A stretch of DNA of 25,725 nt, from NCBI GenBank assembly GCA_946886065.1, contig CAMPHU010000049.1, positions 1-25,725 of the forward strand, read 5' to 3'. The translations under genes were made by a program, and so were the position numbers. This DNA comes from an uncultured Massilia sp. (GTDB taxonomy: Bacteria > Pseudomonadota > Gammaproteobacteria > Burkholderiales > Burkholderiaceae). Positions within the stretch are counted from its first letter, which is position 1. Each line of letters begins with the position of its first letter. The notes under the pieces are model-generated. The model was not told the DNA's origin and did no database searches. It saw only the letters and a program-made list of their open reading frames with translations. Shown piece after piece: positions 7,744 through 15,874 of this stretch.

Positions 7744-9615
7744 TCAGATATTGTTGACGACCAGCCTCGGTTCCCCACCGGCAAACCGCTGGCGGATCGA
7801 CGCCGCGATCCCCTTCGCATCCAGCCCGACGGAAGCCAGCAGCGCCGCCGGATCGCCCTGGTCGATGAACTTGTCCGGCAGGCCCAGCATCAACATCGGC
7901 TTGGCGAGTCCCTCGGCGGCCAGCGCCTCGGCCACGGCGGCACCCGCGCCGCCCATGATGCAGCCCTCTTCCACCGTCACGAGGAGCTCGTGATCCTTGG
8001 CCAGGCGCTTGACCAGCTCCACATCCAGCGGCTTCACGAAACGCATGTTGGCGACAGTCGCGTCCAGCTCTTCGCCGGCCGCCAGGCTCGGCGCCACCAT
8101 CGAACCGAAGGCCAGGATCGCGATGTCCTTGCCTTCGCGGCGCACCACGCCCTTGCCGAACTCGATCGAGCTCAGCTCCTGCTGGATCGCCGCACCCACG
8201 CCCGCGCCGCGCGGATAGCGCACGGCCGCCGGACCCGGGTAGTGGTAAGCAGTGGTCAGCATCTGGCGGCATTCGTTCTCGTCCGAGGCGGCCATGACCA
8301 CCATGTTCGGGATGCAGCGCAGGTAAGCCATGTCGTAGTTGCCGGCGTGGGTGGCGCCGTCCGCGCCCACCAGGCCCGCGCGGTCGAGCGCGAAGGTCAC
8401 GTCCAGGTTCTGCAGCGCCACGTCGTGGATCAGCTGGTCGTAGGCGCGCTGCAGGAAGGTCGAGTAGATCGCCACAACGGGCTTCAGGCCTTCGGTCGCG
8501 ATGCCCGCGGCGAAGGTCACCGAGTGCTGCTCGGCGATGCCGACGTCGAAGTAGCGCGCCGGGTATTCCTGGTGGAAGCGCACCATGCCCGAGCCTTCGC
8601 GCATCGCCGGCGTGATGCCGACCAGGCGCTTGTCGACGGCCGCCATGTCGCACAGCCAGTTGCCGAACACTTCGGTGTAGGTGATCTTGCTCGGCGCGCT
8701 GGCCGGCTTGATGCCCTCTAGCGGGTTGAACTTGCCGGTGCCGTGGTACAGGATAGGCTCGGCCTCGGCCAGCTTGTAGCCCTGGCCCTTCTTGGTCACC
8801 ACGTGCAGGAATTGCGGGCCCTTGAGCTTCTTGATGTTCTCCAGGGTCGGAATCAGGGATTCCAGGTCGTGGCCGTCGATCGGGCCGATGTAGTTGAAGC
8901 CGAATTCCTCGAACATCGTGGCCGGGACCACCATGCCCTTGGCGTGTTCTTCCAGCTTGCGCGCCAGGTCGAGCATCGGGCCCGGCAGCACGCTGCGGCC
9001 GACGTTCTTGGCGGCGGCGTAGAACTGGCCGCTCATCAGGCGCGCCAGGTAGCGGTTCAGGGCGCCCACCGGCGGCGAGATCGACATGTCGTTGTCGTTC
9101 AGGATCACCAGCAGGTTGATGTCGTCTTCCACGCCCGCGTTGTTCAGGGCCTCGAAGGCCATGCCGGCGGTCATCGAGCCGTCGCCGATCACGGCGATGG
9201 CGTGGCGGTCCTCGCCCTTGAGCTTGGCCGCCTGGGCCATGCCCAGGGCCGCCGAGATCGAGGTCGACGAGTGGGCGGTGCCGAAGGTGTCGTACTCGCT
9301 TTCGTCGCGCTTCGGGAAGCCGGACAGGCCGTTCAGCTGGCGCAGGGTCGGCATGCGCTCGCGGCGGCCGGTGAGGATCTTGTGCGAATAGGTCTGGTGG
9401 CCCACGTCCCACACGATGCGGTCGCGCGGGGTGTTGTAGACATAGTGCAGCGCGATGGTCAGCTCGACCGTGCCCAGGTTGGACGACAGGTGGCCGCCGG
9501 TCTTGGAGACCGAGTCCAGCAGGAACTGGCGCAGCTCATGGGCAAGCGGCGTCAGTTGCGTGCGCGGCAGCTGGCGCAGGTCGGCGGGTTGGTTGATGGT
9601 TTCTAGCAGTTTCAT
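7744..9615 (-). CDS. dxs: 1-deoxy-D-xylulose-5-phosphate synthase
   Basis: A 623-residue thiamine-diphosphate enzyme that condenses pyruvate and glyceraldehyde 3-phosphate to DXP, the first step of the MEP isoprenoid pathway and the branch to thiamine and pyridoxal. Visible features are [14 protein letters not shown] near residue 40, [14 protein letters not shown] near 71, and the TPP/Mg motif GDGSMTAGM (144-152) through [13 protein letters not shown]. The transketolase central domain follows ([13 protein letters not shown]), with a C-terminal domain ending in the sequence [10 protein letters not shown]. Length and order are those of the family. Its ATG follows the ispA stop without any gap, so translation is probably coupled. 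A strong terminator lies just downstream. Confidence 0.97.
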   Translation of the reverse strand: MKLLETINQPADLRQLPRTQLTPLAHELRQFLLDSVSKTGGHLSSNLGTVELTIALHYVYNTPRDRIVWDVGHQTYSHKILTGRRERMPTLRQLNGLSGFPKRDESEYDTFGTAHSSTSISAALGMAQAAKLKGEDRHAIAVIGDGSMTAGMAFEALNNAGVEDDINLLVILNDNDMSISPPVGALNRYLARLMSGQFYAAAKNVGRSVLPGPMLDLARKLEEHAKGMVVPATMFEEFGFNYIGPIDGHDLESLIPTLENIKKLKGPQFLHVVTKKGQGYKLAEAEPILYHGTGKFNPLEGIKPASAPSKITYTEVFGNWLCDMAAVDKRLVGITPAMREGSGMVRFHQEYPARYFDVGIAEQHSVTFAAGIATEGLKPVVAIYSTFLQRAYDQLIHDVALQNLDVTFALDRAGLVGADGATHAGNYDMAYLRCIPNMVVMAASDENECRQMLTTAYHYPGPAAVRYPRGAGVGAAIQQELSSIEFGKGVVRREGKDIAILAFGSMVAPSLAAGEELDATVANMRFVKPLDVELVKRLAKDHELLVTVEEGCIMGGAGAAVAEALAAEGLAKPMLMLGLPDKFIDQGDPAALLASVGLDAKGIAASIRQRFAGGEPRLVVNNI

Positions 9616-10509
9616 TTATGCCTTCCGCTGCACGATCAGGTCCGCGAGTTCGCGCAGCCGCTGTGCTTGTTCTCCAAATGGCGCGAGCGCCTCATGCGCT
9701 TCGCGCCGCAATTGCTCGGCCAGCGCCCGCGACGGCTCCAGCCCAAGGATCGACACGTAGGTCGGCTTGTTGTCGGCGGCATCCTTGCCGGCGGTCTTGC
9801 CGAGCGTGGCCGAATCGGCCGTCGCGTCGAGCACGTCGTCCACCACCTGGAAGGCCAGGCCGATGGCTTTCGAATAGGTGGCCAGCGCTTCCAGTTCGCG
9901 CGGCTCCAGGTCGCGGCCGGCCATGGCGCCGAGGATGACCGAGACGCGCAGCATGGCGCCGGTCTTCAACTGGTGCATGCGCTCGAGCTCGTCGCGGCTC
10001 AAGGAAAGGCCAACGCTGTCCAGGTCGATCGCCTGCCCGCCGCACATGCCGGCGGAACCGGCCGCTTCGGCCAGCAGGCGCAGCATGCCGACCAGGCGCG
10101 CGGGCGGCAAGGTGTCGGCTTCGGCCAGCACCTGGAAGGCCTGGGCCTGCAGCGCGTCGCCGACCAGCAGCGCGGTCGCTTCGTCATAGGCCACGTGCAC
10201 CGTCGGCTTGCCGCGGCGCAGGTCGTCGTCGTCCATGCAGGGCATGTCGTCGTGGACCAGCGAATACACGTGGATCATCTCCACGCTCGATGCCACGCGC
10301 GCCAGCGCGCGGCGGTCGGCGCCGAACAGGTCCCCGCTGGCATAGGCCAGCAGCGGACGCACGCGCTTGCCGCCGCCGAGGGCGGTGTAGCGCATCGCCT
10401 CGTGCAGCTTGTGCGGGATGGTGGCCGCTTCGGGCAGGAAGGTTTCGAGCGCGCGCTCGACGTCCGCCTGGACGTCCTGGACCCAGGCGCTGAAGGCGAG
10501 CTCCGTCAT
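9616..10509 (-). CDS. ispA: Farnesyl diphosphate synthase (short-chain polyprenyl synthase)
   Basis: A 297-residue prenyltransferase that builds geranyl and farnesyl diphosphate from IPP and DMAPP, the precursors of quinones, undecaprenyl phosphate and hopanoids. The first Asp-rich motif is in HDDMPCMDDDDLRRGKP (Asp87 onward) and the second is DDVLD (224-228), followed by TLGKTAGKD. GGGKRVRP near residue 45 binds diphosphate. The two-residue insertion in the first Asp-rich motif (DDxxxxD) is typical of bacterial FPP synthases. The gene overlaps xseB by four bases and abuts dxs, forming the familiar xseB-ispA-dxs operon. Confidence 0.96.
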   Translation of the reverse strand: MTELAFSAWVQDVQADVERALETFLPEAATIPHKLHEAMRYTALGGGKRVRPLLAYASGDLFGADRRALARVASSVEMIHVYSLVHDDMPCMDDDDLRRGKPTVHVAYDEATALLVGDALQAQAFQVLAEADTLPPARLVGMLRLLAEAAGSAGMCGGQAIDLDSVGLSLSRDELERMHQLKTGAMLRVSVILGAMAGRDLEPRELEALATYSKAIGLAFQVVDDVLDATADSATLGKTAGKDAADNKPTYVSILGLEPSRALAEQLRREAHEALAPFGEQAQRLRELADLIVQRKA

Positions 10510-10754
10510 TGCGCGCCCTCGTCGGCGTCGTTCGAGAACGGCTTGAGCATGTCGCCTTCCAGGACCTTGACCTGGGCTTCGACCTTTTCCAGCTGGGCGG
10601 CGCAGTATTTCACCAGTTCCGAGCCGCGCGCATAGGCGGCGACCGACGCTTCCAGCGGCAACTGGCCGGATTCCATCTGGGTGACCAGTTGGGCGAGCTC
10701 GGCCATGGCTTCCTCGAAGGAGGCGGGCGGCGCGGCGGTAATCGTGTTTGACAT
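10506..10754 (-). CDS. xseB: Exodeoxyribonuclease VII small subunit
   Basis: An 82-residue protein with the XseB pattern PASFEEAMAELAQLVTQMESGQLPLEASVAAYARGSELVKYC, a helical hairpin that binds the large subunit XseA in the complex that degrades single-stranded DNA. The ATG at 10752-10754 gives the normal family length. A longer frame reaching back to 10988 adds sequence unlike any XseB and runs through the intergenic region, so it is rejected. It is the first gene of xseB-ispA-dxs, with an ATGA overlap to ispA. Confidence 0.93.
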   Translation of the reverse strand: MSNTITAAPPASFEEAMAELAQLVTQMESGQLPLEASVAAYARGSELVKYCAAQLEKVEAQVKVLEGDMLKPFSNDADEGAQ

Positions 10755-11094
10755 AGAATTGTTTCGTGAAGGCGGCATCAGTTGTGCGCCATGGGTCGGT
10801 CCAATCGCGTATTTTAGATCAATCCACTCTTCGGGGGGTGCCCGCGTTGCACCATCCACAACTAGTTTGCCAGGCCATATTTTAGCCGAATCCCCTTCTC
10901 CCTCATGAAAACGATGCCTTTCAGGCAATTTTTGTGCACCCCTGTGCCACATTCCCGTGCAGGTCCGGGACTGTAGAGCTCGATACACGGTATAATCTCC
11001 GGTTCTGTCCGAAATACCGTATTCCTCTTTCCAAAAATACTGGTCTTTGGATTCTTTCTTCTCTTTGGTAGTACTTGATTAAAGGGGGGTTGGG
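10755..11094. other. Divergent intergenic region between xseB and the Rieske oxygenase gene
   Basis: These 340 bp hold no convincing gene and are less GC-rich than their surroundings, especially 10980-11090. They must contain the promoters for both divergent operons. The only clear promoter element I see is the TATAAT at 10991-10996 on the plus strand. AAAGGGGGG at 11081-11089 is the ribosome binding site of the Rieske gene. On the minus strand two TAAAAT hexamers (complement of 10811-10816 and of 10879-10884) are possible -10 elements but lack a good -35. Confidence 0.6.
10991..10996 (+). promoter_or_regulatory. Candidate -10 element of the Rieske/EamA/sseA operon
   Basis: An exact TATAAT, 99 bp before the Rieske start codon. 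No good -35 hexamer is found 16-18 bp upstream (GGACTG is at the 17-bp position), so an activator or a different start site is possible. Confidence 0.4.
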
Positions 11095-12195
11095 ATGTCC
11101 GATCTGGCTACCCACGCCAAGCTGGCGCGCTCCTGCGCTCAGCTTCCGGTAAACGTTTACTTTGACGAAGCGCTGCTGCAGCGCGAGATGCAGCAACTGT
11201 TTCAGAAGGGCCCGAGGTACGTCGGCCACGAGCTGATGGTCCCGGAAATCGGTGATTTCGCGACACTCGCTTCCGAACACGAAGGCCGCATGCTGGTGCG
11301 TAACGCCGGCGGCATCGAAGTCCTGTCCAACGTCTGCCGCCACCGCCAGGCGCTGATGTTCAATGGCCGCGGCAACGCGAACAACATCGTGTGCCCGCTG
11401 CACCGCTGGACCTACGACCTGAAGGGCGAACTGATCGGCGCGCCGCATTTCGCGGAAACGCCGTGCCTGAACCTGTCGAAGACGCCGCTCCAGAACTGGA
11501 ACGGCCTGCTGTTCGAACAGAACGGCTACGACGTGATGGACAAGCTCAAGCACATGGAGGTCACCCGCGACCTCGATTTCACGGGCTATATGTTCGACCA
11601 CGTCGAGATCCACGAGTGCGACTACAACTGGAAGACCTTCATCGAGGTCTACCTGGAGGATTACCACGTCGAGCCCTTCCACCCGGGCCTGGGCAACTTC
11701 GTGTCCTGCGACGACCTGAAGTGGGAATTCGGCCGCGACTACAGCGTGCAGACGGTGGGCGTGAACCGCGCCCTGCAGAAGGCTGGCTCGCCCGCTTATA
11801 AAAAGTGGCAGGAACAGGTCCTGAAGTTCAACAACGGCCAGCCGCCGAAGTACGGCGCCATCTGGCTGACCCTGTACCCGAACATCATGGTCGAGTGGTA
11901 TCCGAACGTGCTGGTGGTATCGACCCTGTGGCCGGTCGGTCCGCAGAAGACGCGCAACGTGGTCGAGTTCTACTACCCCGAGGAGATCGTGCTGTTCGAG
12001 CGCGGGTTCGTCGATGCCGAGCGCGCCGCCTATATGGAAACCGCGGTGGAGGACGACGAGATCGCGCTGCGCATGGACGCTGGCCGCAAGATCCTGCTCA
12101 ACCGCGGCGTCAACGAAGTCGGTCCCTACCAGTCGCCGATGGAAGACGGGATGCAGCATTTCCACGAGTGGTACCGCAGCAAGCTGGAGCTGTAA
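11095..12195 (+). CDS. Rieske-type aromatic ring-hydroxylating oxygenase, alpha subunit
   Basis: A 366-residue oxygenase component. The Rieske 2Fe-2S site is Cys81-Arg-His83 and Cys100-Pro-Leu-His103 (VCRHRQ ... CPLHRW). The catalytic domain has NWKTFIEVYLEDYHVEPFHP, in which Asp189 is the expected bridging residue and His191 and His196 bind the mononuclear iron; the third ligand is probably in the acidic stretch VEDDE. Such enzymes use electrons from a separate reductase to hydroxylate aromatic or other small substrates. No reductase, ferredoxin or beta subunit is nearby, so the partner is encoded elsewhere. The start is fixed by AAAGGGGGG shortly upstream. It is first in an apparent operon with the EamA exporter (11-bp gap) and sseA. 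Substrate unknown; the gene's position opposite xseB-ispA-dxs is, to my recollection, common in Burkholderiales. Confidence 0.88.
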   Translation: MSDLATHAKLARSCAQLPVNVYFDEALLQREMQQLFQKGPRYVGHELMVPEIGDFATLASEHEGRMLVRNAGGIEVLSNVCRHRQALMFNGRGNANNIVCPLHRWTYDLKGELIGAPHFAETPCLNLSKTPLQNWNGLLFEQNGYDVMDKLKHMEVTRDLDFTGYMFDHVEIHECDYNWKTFIEVYLEDYHVEPFHPGLGNFVSCDDLKWEFGRDYSVQTVGVNRALQKAGSPAYKKWQEQVLKFNNGQPPKYGAIWLTLYPNIMVEWYPNVLVVSTLWPVGPQKTRNVVEFYYPEEIVLFERGFVDAERAAYMETAVEDDEIALRMDAGRKILLNRGVNEVGPYQSPMEDGMQHFHEWYRSKLEL

Positions 12196-12206
12196 CTAGG
12201 AATCTG

Positions 12207-13127
12207 ATGCCTTCTCTCTGGATGTTGTTCGCCAGCTTCGCATTTGCCGCCATGGGCGCGGGTGTGAAGCTGGCTTCCGAGTTCTACTCCACCTCCGAAC
12301 TCCTGATGTACCGCGGCCTGATCGGCACGCTCATGCTGATGCTGATGGTGCGCCACCAGGGCGGCACCTTCAGGACGCCCTTCCCCAAGGCCCATATCTG
12401 GCGCAGCGTGGTCGGCGTCACCTCGCTGTGGCTGTGGTTCTTCGCCATTACCCGCCTGCCGCTGGCCACCGCCGTCACGCTCAACTACATGGCGCCGATC
12501 TGGATCGCCGCCTGGATGTTCGCCATGGGCTGGTGGATCGGCACCAAGCATGCCGAATGGCCGCTGGTGCTGGCGATCGGGATGAGCTTCGTGGGCGTGA
12601 TCCTGGTGCTGCAGCCGGCCGTCGAAAGCCAGCAGTGGCTGGGCGGCATGGCCGGCGTGTGCTCCTCGGTGATCTCGGCCATGGCCTACATGCAGGTGCG
12701 CCGGCTCGGCCAGATGGGCGAGCCGGAATACCGCGTGGTGTTCTACTTTTCGCTGACGACGGCCCTGGTCGGCATGGCCGGCACCCTGCTGGGCGACGGG
12801 CCGCAGGATGCGGCCTTCCATTCGCACACGCCGTACAGCACCGCGCTGCTGCTGGGGATCGGATTCACCGCCCTGCTGGCGCAGATGGCGATGACGCGCG
12901 CCTACCGCGTGGGCAAGGTGCTGGTGGTGGCCAACCTGCAGTACACCGGCATCGTGTTCTCGAGCCTGTGGGGCCTGCTGCTGTGGGGCGACCGTTTCGA
13001 CTGGCATGTCTGGCTGGGCGTCGGCGTCATCCTCGCGTCCGGCATCGCCGCGACGTTCTACAATACGCAGAAGACGGCCCGCGGGGCCGTGCAGGAAAAG
13101 ACCGATCCGATCGCCAGCGAAACCTGA
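12207..13127 (+). CDS. EamA/DMT-family transporter
   Basis: A 306-residue inner-membrane protein with about ten hydrophobic helices arranged as two EamA repeats (residues about 1-135 and 150-290), as in the drug/metabolite transporter superfamily. PLATAVTLNYMAPIWIAAW in repeat 1 and QYTGIVFSSLWGLLLWGD in repeat 2 are the conserved loop-helix features. Members export amino acids, nucleosides or other metabolites; substrate cannot be read from sequence. ATG 12207 is chosen because the first helix begins there and TAGGA lies upstream; the open frame continues upstream but overlaps the Rieske gene out of frame. It sits 11 bp after the Rieske gene and 8 bp before sseA, so the three are probably co-transcribed. 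Confidence 0.88.
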   Translation: MPSLWMLFASFAFAAMGAGVKLASEFYSTSELLMYRGLIGTLMLMLMVRHQGGTFRTPFPKAHIWRSVVGVTSLWLWFFAITRLPLATAVTLNYMAPIWIAAWMFAMGWWIGTKHAEWPLVLAIGMSFVGVILVLQPAVESQQWLGGMAGVCSSVISAMAYMQVRRLGQMGEPEYRVVFYFSLTTALVGMAGTLLGDGPQDAAFHSHTPYSTALLLGIGFTALLAQMAMTRAYRVGKVLVVANLQYTGIVFSSLWGLLLWGDRFDWHVWLGVGVILASGIAATFYNTQKTARGAVQEKTDPIASET

Positions 13128-13135
13128 GGAGCCCT

Positions 13136-13990
13136 ATGTTCAAGACCCTGATCACCGCCGCCGACCTGGCCGCCCACATCGACGACCCGAACTGGATCGT
13201 GGTGGACTGCCGCCACGACCTGATGAACCTGTCGGCCGGCCGCGAAGGCTATGCCATCGGCCACCTGCCGAATGCGATCTTCGGCGACATGGAAACCGAG
13301 CTGTCGGGCTCGAAATACGGGACCGACGGCGCCTTCCGCGGCCGCCATCCGCTGCCGGAGAAGGAAGCGCTGGCCGCCCTGCTGCGCGGCTGGGGCGTGA
13401 ACGACGATTCCCAGGTCGTGGCCTACGACGCCCACGGCGGCATGTACGCGGCGCGCCTGTGGTGGATGCTGCGCTGGCTCGGCCACGAGGCCGTGGCGGT
13501 GCTGGACGGCGGCATGGCGGCCTGGCAGTCGCTGGGCAAGCCGCTGACCACGGACATGCCGGCGCGCGCGCCGGGGCGCTTCACGATCAGGGCGCCGTTC
13601 GTGCCGACCGTGAGCGTGCTCGAGGTGATGGAGAACCTGGACAAGGGCGAGCGCGTCGTGATCGATGCGCGCGCTCAGGACCGCTTCCGCGGCGAGAACG
13701 AGACCATCGATCCGGTGGGCGGGCATATTCCGGGAGCGCGGAACCGCTTCTTCAAGGACAACCTGCAGGCGGACGGGCGCTTCAAGTCGCCTGAAGAGCT
13801 GCGCGAGGATTTTTCGAAAGTGATCGACGATCCGGCGAAGGCGGTCATGCAGTGCGGGTCGGGCGTCACCGCTTGCCATAACCTGCTGGCGCTGGAAGTG
13901 GCCGGGATGCCGGGTGCGGCGCTGTATCCGGGGTCGTGGAGCGAGTGGGTGGGTGACGCGTCGCGGCCGGTTGCGAAGGGCTCCGACTGA
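13136..13990 (+). CDS. sseA: 3-mercaptopyruvate sulfurtransferase
   Basis: A 284-residue protein of two rhodanese domains. The N-terminal one (WIVVDCRHDL) is the inactive structural domain, and the C-terminal one carries the active loop CGSGVTA with catalytic Cys240. That loop is the 3-mercaptopyruvate type (as in E. coli SseA) rather than the CRKGVT type of thiosulfate sulfurtransferases. It transfers sulfane sulfur from 3-mercaptopyruvate to thiols or cyanide, supporting cysteine breakdown and sulfur trafficking. GAGGAG lies 6 nt before ATG 13136. It is the third gene of the Rieske-EamA-sseA cluster, and a perfect hairpin follows its stop. A general thiosulfate sulfurtransferase is the alternative call. 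Confidence 0.9.
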   Translation: MFKTLITAADLAAHIDDPNWIVVDCRHDLMNLSAGREGYAIGHLPNAIFGDMETELSGSKYGTDGAFRGRHPLPEKEALAALLRGWGVNDDSQVVAYDAHGGMYAARLWWMLRWLGHEAVAVLDGGMAAWQSLGKPLTTDMPARAPGRFTIRAPFVPTVSVLEVMENLDKGERVVIDARAQDRFRGENETIDPVGGHIPGARNRFFKDNLQADGRFKSPEELREDFSKVIDDPAKAVMQCGSGVTACHNLLALEVAGMPGAALYPGSWSEWVGDASRPVAKGSD

Positions 13991-13997
13991 TCACGCA

Positions 13998-14040
13998 AAC
14001 TTGGCCGGAACAATGCCACTGGCATTGTTCCGGCCAAGTT
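13998..14040. repeat. Perfect palindrome with 21-bp arms, possible bidirectional terminator
   Basis: The arms at 13998-14018 and 14020-14040 are perfect reverse complements around a single base, with outer sequence AACTTGGCCGG and CCGGCCAAGTT. An 8-bp direct repeat TCACGCAA flanks it (13991-13998 and 14040-14047). It lies between the convergent sseA and ZIP transporter genes. There is no T-run on either side, so factor-independent termination would be weak. It could instead be a repeat insertion that left a target duplication. Confidence 0.7.
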
Positions 14041-14061
14041 CACGCAACGCAGCCACGCACC

Positions 14062-14799
14062 TCACACCAAGCGCTGCAACACCAGCACCACCCCCACCCC
14101 CAGCGCCACCAGCGCCACCTGCGGCAGGAACTCGCGCGGCGTCGTCCGCCTCTGCATCTGCGGCATCAAATCCCCCACCGCGATATAGATGAACCCCGAC
14201 GACGCAAACACCAGCACGTAGGGAATCAGCCCGCTCGCGTTATCGAGCATGAAGTAGCCCAGCAATCCCCCCGCTATCGACATCAGGCTGCACAGCAGGT
14301 TGAACACATACGCGCGCAGCCGCGAGAAGCCCGCGTTGAGCAGCACGATGAAGTCGCCGATCTCCTGCGGAATCTCGTGCGCCACGATCGCCAGCGCGGT
14401 CACGATCCCCAGCTCCGGATTGGCCAGGAAGGCCGCCGCGATCAGGATGCCGTCCGTGAAGTTGTGCATCGCGTCGCCCAGCAGGATCATCCACCCGGAC
14501 TTGCCCGCCTCGTGCTTGTCGTGCCCATGGGCGTGGTGATGCCCGTCGCCTTCGTGGTGGTGCGAATGGCGCAGGATCGCCAGCTTTTCCAGCACGAAGA
14601 AGGCCAGCAATCCTCCCAGCAGGGTCGCAAACAGGCTGCGCGCATCCGCCCCGGACTCGAAGGCGTCCGGCAGCGCGTGCAGCAGCGAGGTCGCCAGCAT
14701 GATGCCCACCGACAGGCTGACCATCCGCTCCACCGCCTTCGAGAGCAGCGCGAACGAAAAAATGGCCGCCCCGGTGATGCTGAGGACACCGGCGACCAT
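14062..14799 (-). CDS. ZIP-family divalent metal transporter
   Basis: Visible from the first ATG are 245 residues with seven to eight hydrophobic helices. HNFTDG (residues 112-117) in one helix and HEIPQEIGDF (141-150) in the next are the ZIP metal-site motifs. The cytoplasmic loop at 78-97 is rich in His (HSHHHEGDGHHHAHGHDKH), as usual in ZIP transporters of zinc, iron or other divalent cations. The start is uncertain: ATG 14797-14799 cuts into helix 1, and the same frame upstream reads PILGSILLAT, which looks like genuine helix. No ATG, GTG or TTG occurs in this frame up to the stop at 14914-14916. The gene may form a transcript with the hydrolase gene upstream. The His-rich loop favours zinc, but that is inference. 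Confidence 0.88.
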   Translation of the reverse strand: MVAGVLSITGAAIFSFALLSKAVERMVSLSVGIMLATSLLHALPDAFESGADARSLFATLLGGLLAFFVLEKLAILRHSHHHEGDGHHHAHGHDKHEAGKSGWMILLGDAMHNFTDGILIAAAFLANPELGIVTALAIVAHEIPQEIGDFIVLLNAGFSRLRAYVFNLLCSLMSIAGGLLGYFMLDNASGLIPYVLVFASSGFIYIAVGDLMPQMQRRTTPREFLPQVALVALGVGVVLVLQRLV

Positions 14800-14913
14800 G
14801 GTCGCCAGCAGGATGGAGCCGAGAATGGGATCGATTTGTAAGCCTCTTGTTCTGGTCTTGCGAACAACCGCAAACCGGAGATTGTACCGTCCCCGGCCCG
14901 CGGCCGTGCAAGA

Positions 14914-15798
14914 TCAGGCCACGCCGTGGGTCGCGAACCAGTTGAGCGCCTTGCTCCAGCCGTCCTTGGCGTCGGCGGCGTTGAAGCTGGGACGGTAGTC
15001 GGCGTGGAAGGCATGCCCCGAATTCGGATACACATGGATCTGCGAACGGCTGTTGCCGGCCGCGAGCGCCTTGCGCATGCGCTCCACCGACTCCAGCGGA
15101 ATGCCCTGGTCCTTGGCGCCGTACAGGCCGAGCACCGGCACCTTGAGGTTTTGGGCGATGTCGATCGGGTGCTTCGGCTGGTTGGCGCTGGACTCGCCCA
15201 CCAGGCGGCCGTACCAGGCTACCCCCGCCTTGACATTCGGGTTGTGCGCGGCGTACAGCCAGGTGATGCGGCCGCCCCAGCAGAAACCGGTGATGCCCAG
15301 GCGGTCGGTATTGCCGCCGCGCTGCCTGGTCCACTTGACGACCGTATCGAGGTCGGACATGACCTGGGCGTCGGGAGTCTTGGACACGATGTCGCGCATC
15401 AGGTCGGCGATGTTCGCGACCTTGGTGGCGTCGCCCTGGCGGACGAACAGATCGGGAGCCACGGCCAGGTAGCCGGCCTTGGCGAAGCGGCGCGTCACAT
15501 CCTTGATGTGCTCATGCACGCCGAAGATTTCGGAGATGACCAGCACCACGGGAAGATTGGTGCGGCCCTTGGGCTGGGCGCGGTAGACCGGCACGTCCTG
15601 GCCGTCGATGACGACGATGTGGTCGCCGGCGTCGAGACCGTCGGTGCCGGTCTGGATCATCGTCTCGGCGGCGACGGGCAGCGCGGCGGCGGCGAAACCG
15701 CTGCCGACCGCCGCCTTCAGGAAGTTGCGGCGGTCGACACCATCGCCAAAGGCGCTGGCGCCCACCAGGCTGCTGCCATCGGATACGAGATCTTTCAT
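14914..15798 (-). CDS. Dienelactone hydrolase family protein with Tat signal
   Basis: A 294-residue alpha/beta hydrolase. The N-terminus has a twin-arginine motif, DRRNFLKAAVGSG (Arg23-Arg24) followed by an Ala-rich hydrophobic stretch ending near PVAAET, so the protein is probably folded in the cytoplasm and exported. The catalytic triad of the DLH family is seen: Cys173 in GFCWGG, Asp230 in GAKDQG and His262 in NSGHAF, with Glu90 (VISEIFG) as the supporting acid. Homologues cleave dienelactones in chlorocatechol breakdown, but many exported ones have unknown carboxylester substrates. ATG 15798 is preferred to the GTG two codons upstream because AGAGGGGG is well placed for it. It follows the DUF4382 gene on the same strand by 76 bp. 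Confidence 0.9.
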   Translation of the reverse strand: MKDLVSDGSSLVGASAFGDGVDRRNFLKAAVGSGFAAAALPVAAETMIQTGTDGLDAGDHIVVIDGQDVPVYRAQPKGRTNLPVVLVISEIFGVHEHIKDVTRRFAKAGYLAVAPDLFVRQGDATKVANIADLMRDIVSKTPDAQVMSDLDTVVKWTRQRGGNTDRLGITGFCWGGRITWLYAAHNPNVKAGVAWYGRLVGESSANQPKHPIDIAQNLKVPVLGLYGAKDQGIPLESVERMRKALAAGNSRSQIHVYPNSGHAFHADYRPSFNAADAKDGWSKALNWFATHGVA

Positions 15799-15874
15799 GC
15801 TCACCCCCTCTTCAGTTGGACAGGCTTGCTAGTTTAGCAAAGACCCCGGGGGCGCACGCTAGAGCTCGGATCGC

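Noticed and set aside
10755..10988. N-terminal extension of xseB to 160 residues
   Set aside because: The added sequence is unlike XseB and would run through the divergent promoter region; the internal ATG gives the family length.
10921..12165. A 414-codon minus-strand frame opposite the Rieske gene
   Set aside because: The plus-strand frame has an intact Rieske site and a ribosome binding site; the minus frame has shadow composition only.
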